Shown here: one piece after another, positions 8,003 through 8,314 of the stretch | Position numbering within the stretch: the stretch's first letter is position 1 | How the letters are laid out: each line of letters begins with the position of its first letter | NCBI GenBank assembly: GCA_031418215.1 | Contig: JANOXC010000099.1 | Span: 1-8,314 of the forward strand | Reading direction: 5' to 3' | DNA length: 8,314 bases | Source: JANOXC01 sp031418215 | Lineage (GTDB): Bacteria > Bacteroidota > Bacteroidia > AKYH767-A > OLB10 | Notes under the pieces: model-generated | The model's database searches: none | What the model was told of the DNA's origin: nothing | Seen by the model: the letters and a program-made list of their open reading frames with translations, nothing else | Position numbers and translations under genes: made by a program

Positions 8003-8166
8003 TTATTTCAACCGGTATTCCTTAGGAGTTAGATTACTTAATGATTCTTGCGGTCTGCGATTGTTGTATTCATGGATAAATTCTTTGGTCAGCTCCTTTA
8101 TTTGCCAAAGACCTTCAAACAGATAGGCATTCAATACTCACGTTTGTAACTTCCGTTAAATCGCTC
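8003..8166 (-). pseudogene. IS3-family transposase OrfB, C-terminal remnant with a one-base frameshift
   Basis: Reading leftward from 8166 gives ERFNGSYKRE, then, after adding one missing base near 8137-8139, VLNAYLFEGLWQIKEL, TKEFIHEYNNRRPQESL and SNLTPKEYRLK, ending in TAA at 8003-8005. The ERFN-S-(K/R)-E-VL-AYLF and YN--RP-ESL--LTP-EY pattern is the signature end of IS3-family (rve integrase-fold) transposases. The catalytic Asp residues and most of the protein are absent; the family's third catalytic residue, Glu, lies just before or at the truncation. Without the extra base the frame meets TGA at 8138-8140. The frameshift may be real decay or a base-call error. Confidence 0.82.
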
Positions 8167-8314
8167 TTTTTGAAAAAGAACTGGGCTTAAAATCTGTACT
8201 GATGGGCTTTGGACTCGATAGTGATTTAATTCATTCACCCAATGAACATTATGGTATCTTCAATTTCCTGAGAGGCATTGAAACCATTCCGCTGTTTTTT
8301 AAATATTATGCTGA
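8163..8314 (+). pseudogene. M20 dipeptidase 3' fragment, second copy (5'-truncated, runs off the window)
   Basis: The frame starting gct ctt ttt gaa (8163) encodes ALFEKELGLKSVLMGF, then GLDSDLIHSPNEHYG, and on to FFKYYA before the window ends. It is residue-for-residue identical to the left copy at 266-417, and only silent bases differ. It lacks everything before this point: the sequence to the left is IS3 transposase on the other strand, so no start codon or lid domain precedes it. It is either a paralogue cut by an IS-linked rearrangement or a misjoined strain variant of the left gene. The stop codon is expected about 13 bases past the window edge if it matches the left copy. Confidence 0.85.

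Larger units (their letters stand above)
7890..8166 (-). mobile_element. Truncated IS3-family insertion sequence (right end only)
   Basis: About 277 bases of an IS3-type element remain: the terminal repeat at 7890, about 90 bases of non-coding tail, and the last 54 or so codons of the transposase on the - strand. The left part, including orfA, the DDE catalytic core and the other terminal repeat, is missing. The element stops at 8162-8166, where a truncated M20 dipeptidase fragment begins, and a few bases (CGCTC) could belong to either. Transposase and operon point the same way, so transcripts from the IS could run into the surface-protein genes. The remnant is immobile by itself. Confidence 0.75.

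Noticed and set aside
1..8314. Terminal overlap indicating a circular molecule
   Set aside because: The two ends share a 152-bp match, but with 11 differences, and the right copy is joined to IS sequence rather than to the rest of the peptidase gene.
7846..8314. CRISPR array, tRNA or other RNA gene in the 469 bases right of the operon
   Set aside because: No regularly spaced repeats or cloverleaf-like sequence is visible; the stretch is explained by the IS3 remnant and the peptidase fragment.

Overview
The window looks like a piece of a Bacteroidota genome. It is AT-rich, and two secreted proteins carry type IX secretion system (T9SS) C-terminal sorting domains. Signal peptides end in the 'AQ'/'SQ' style common in that phylum, and no clear Shine-Dalgarno sequences precede the starts. 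I cannot name a genus.

Layout. At the left edge (2-430, + strand) lies the 3' end of an M20-family metallo-dipeptidase gene. Facing it on the - strand is a tight cluster read right to left, 7845 to 489. It encodes a very large multidomain surface protein (7845-2374), a T9SS-exported beta-propeller-like protein (2370-853) and a small secreted protein of unknown function (842-489). Gaps inside the cluster are 3 and 10 bases, so it is probably one operon. Upstream of it (7890-8166) is the right-hand end of an IS3-family insertion sequence, with the 3' part of its orfB on the - strand and carrying a one-base frameshift. The right edge (8163-8314, + strand) is a second truncated copy of the M20 dipeptidase 3' end, joined directly to the IS fragment.

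Main observation. The large surface protein is split into two open frames (490 and 1312 codons) that are in the same reading frame and separated only by one TGA at 6373-6375. The signal peptide and LamG domain lie before the TGA. The second half of a possible catalytic region, a carbohydrate-binding-like sandwich, a parallel beta-helix and the T9SS sorting domain lie after it. Read through, this is one coherent protein of about 1823 residues. TGA is not generally recoded here, because the many tryptophans in these genes are TGG. The best explanations are a recent TGG-to-TGA type nonsense mutation or a base-call error. Programmed readthrough is possible but unsupported.

Second observation. The two M20 copies at the window ends align without gaps over 152 bases with 11 differences, all synonymous. 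This implies two copies that both evolved under protein-level constraint, or a chimeric assembly of strain variants. The IS fragment and the truncated copy meet at a short shared sequence, which suits either a deletion joint or a misassembly.

Functionally, the cluster looks like an export-dependent cell-surface set, plausibly for binding or degrading polysaccharide. The enzymatic activity is inference only. I found no complete new defence, RNA or CRISPR-type system.
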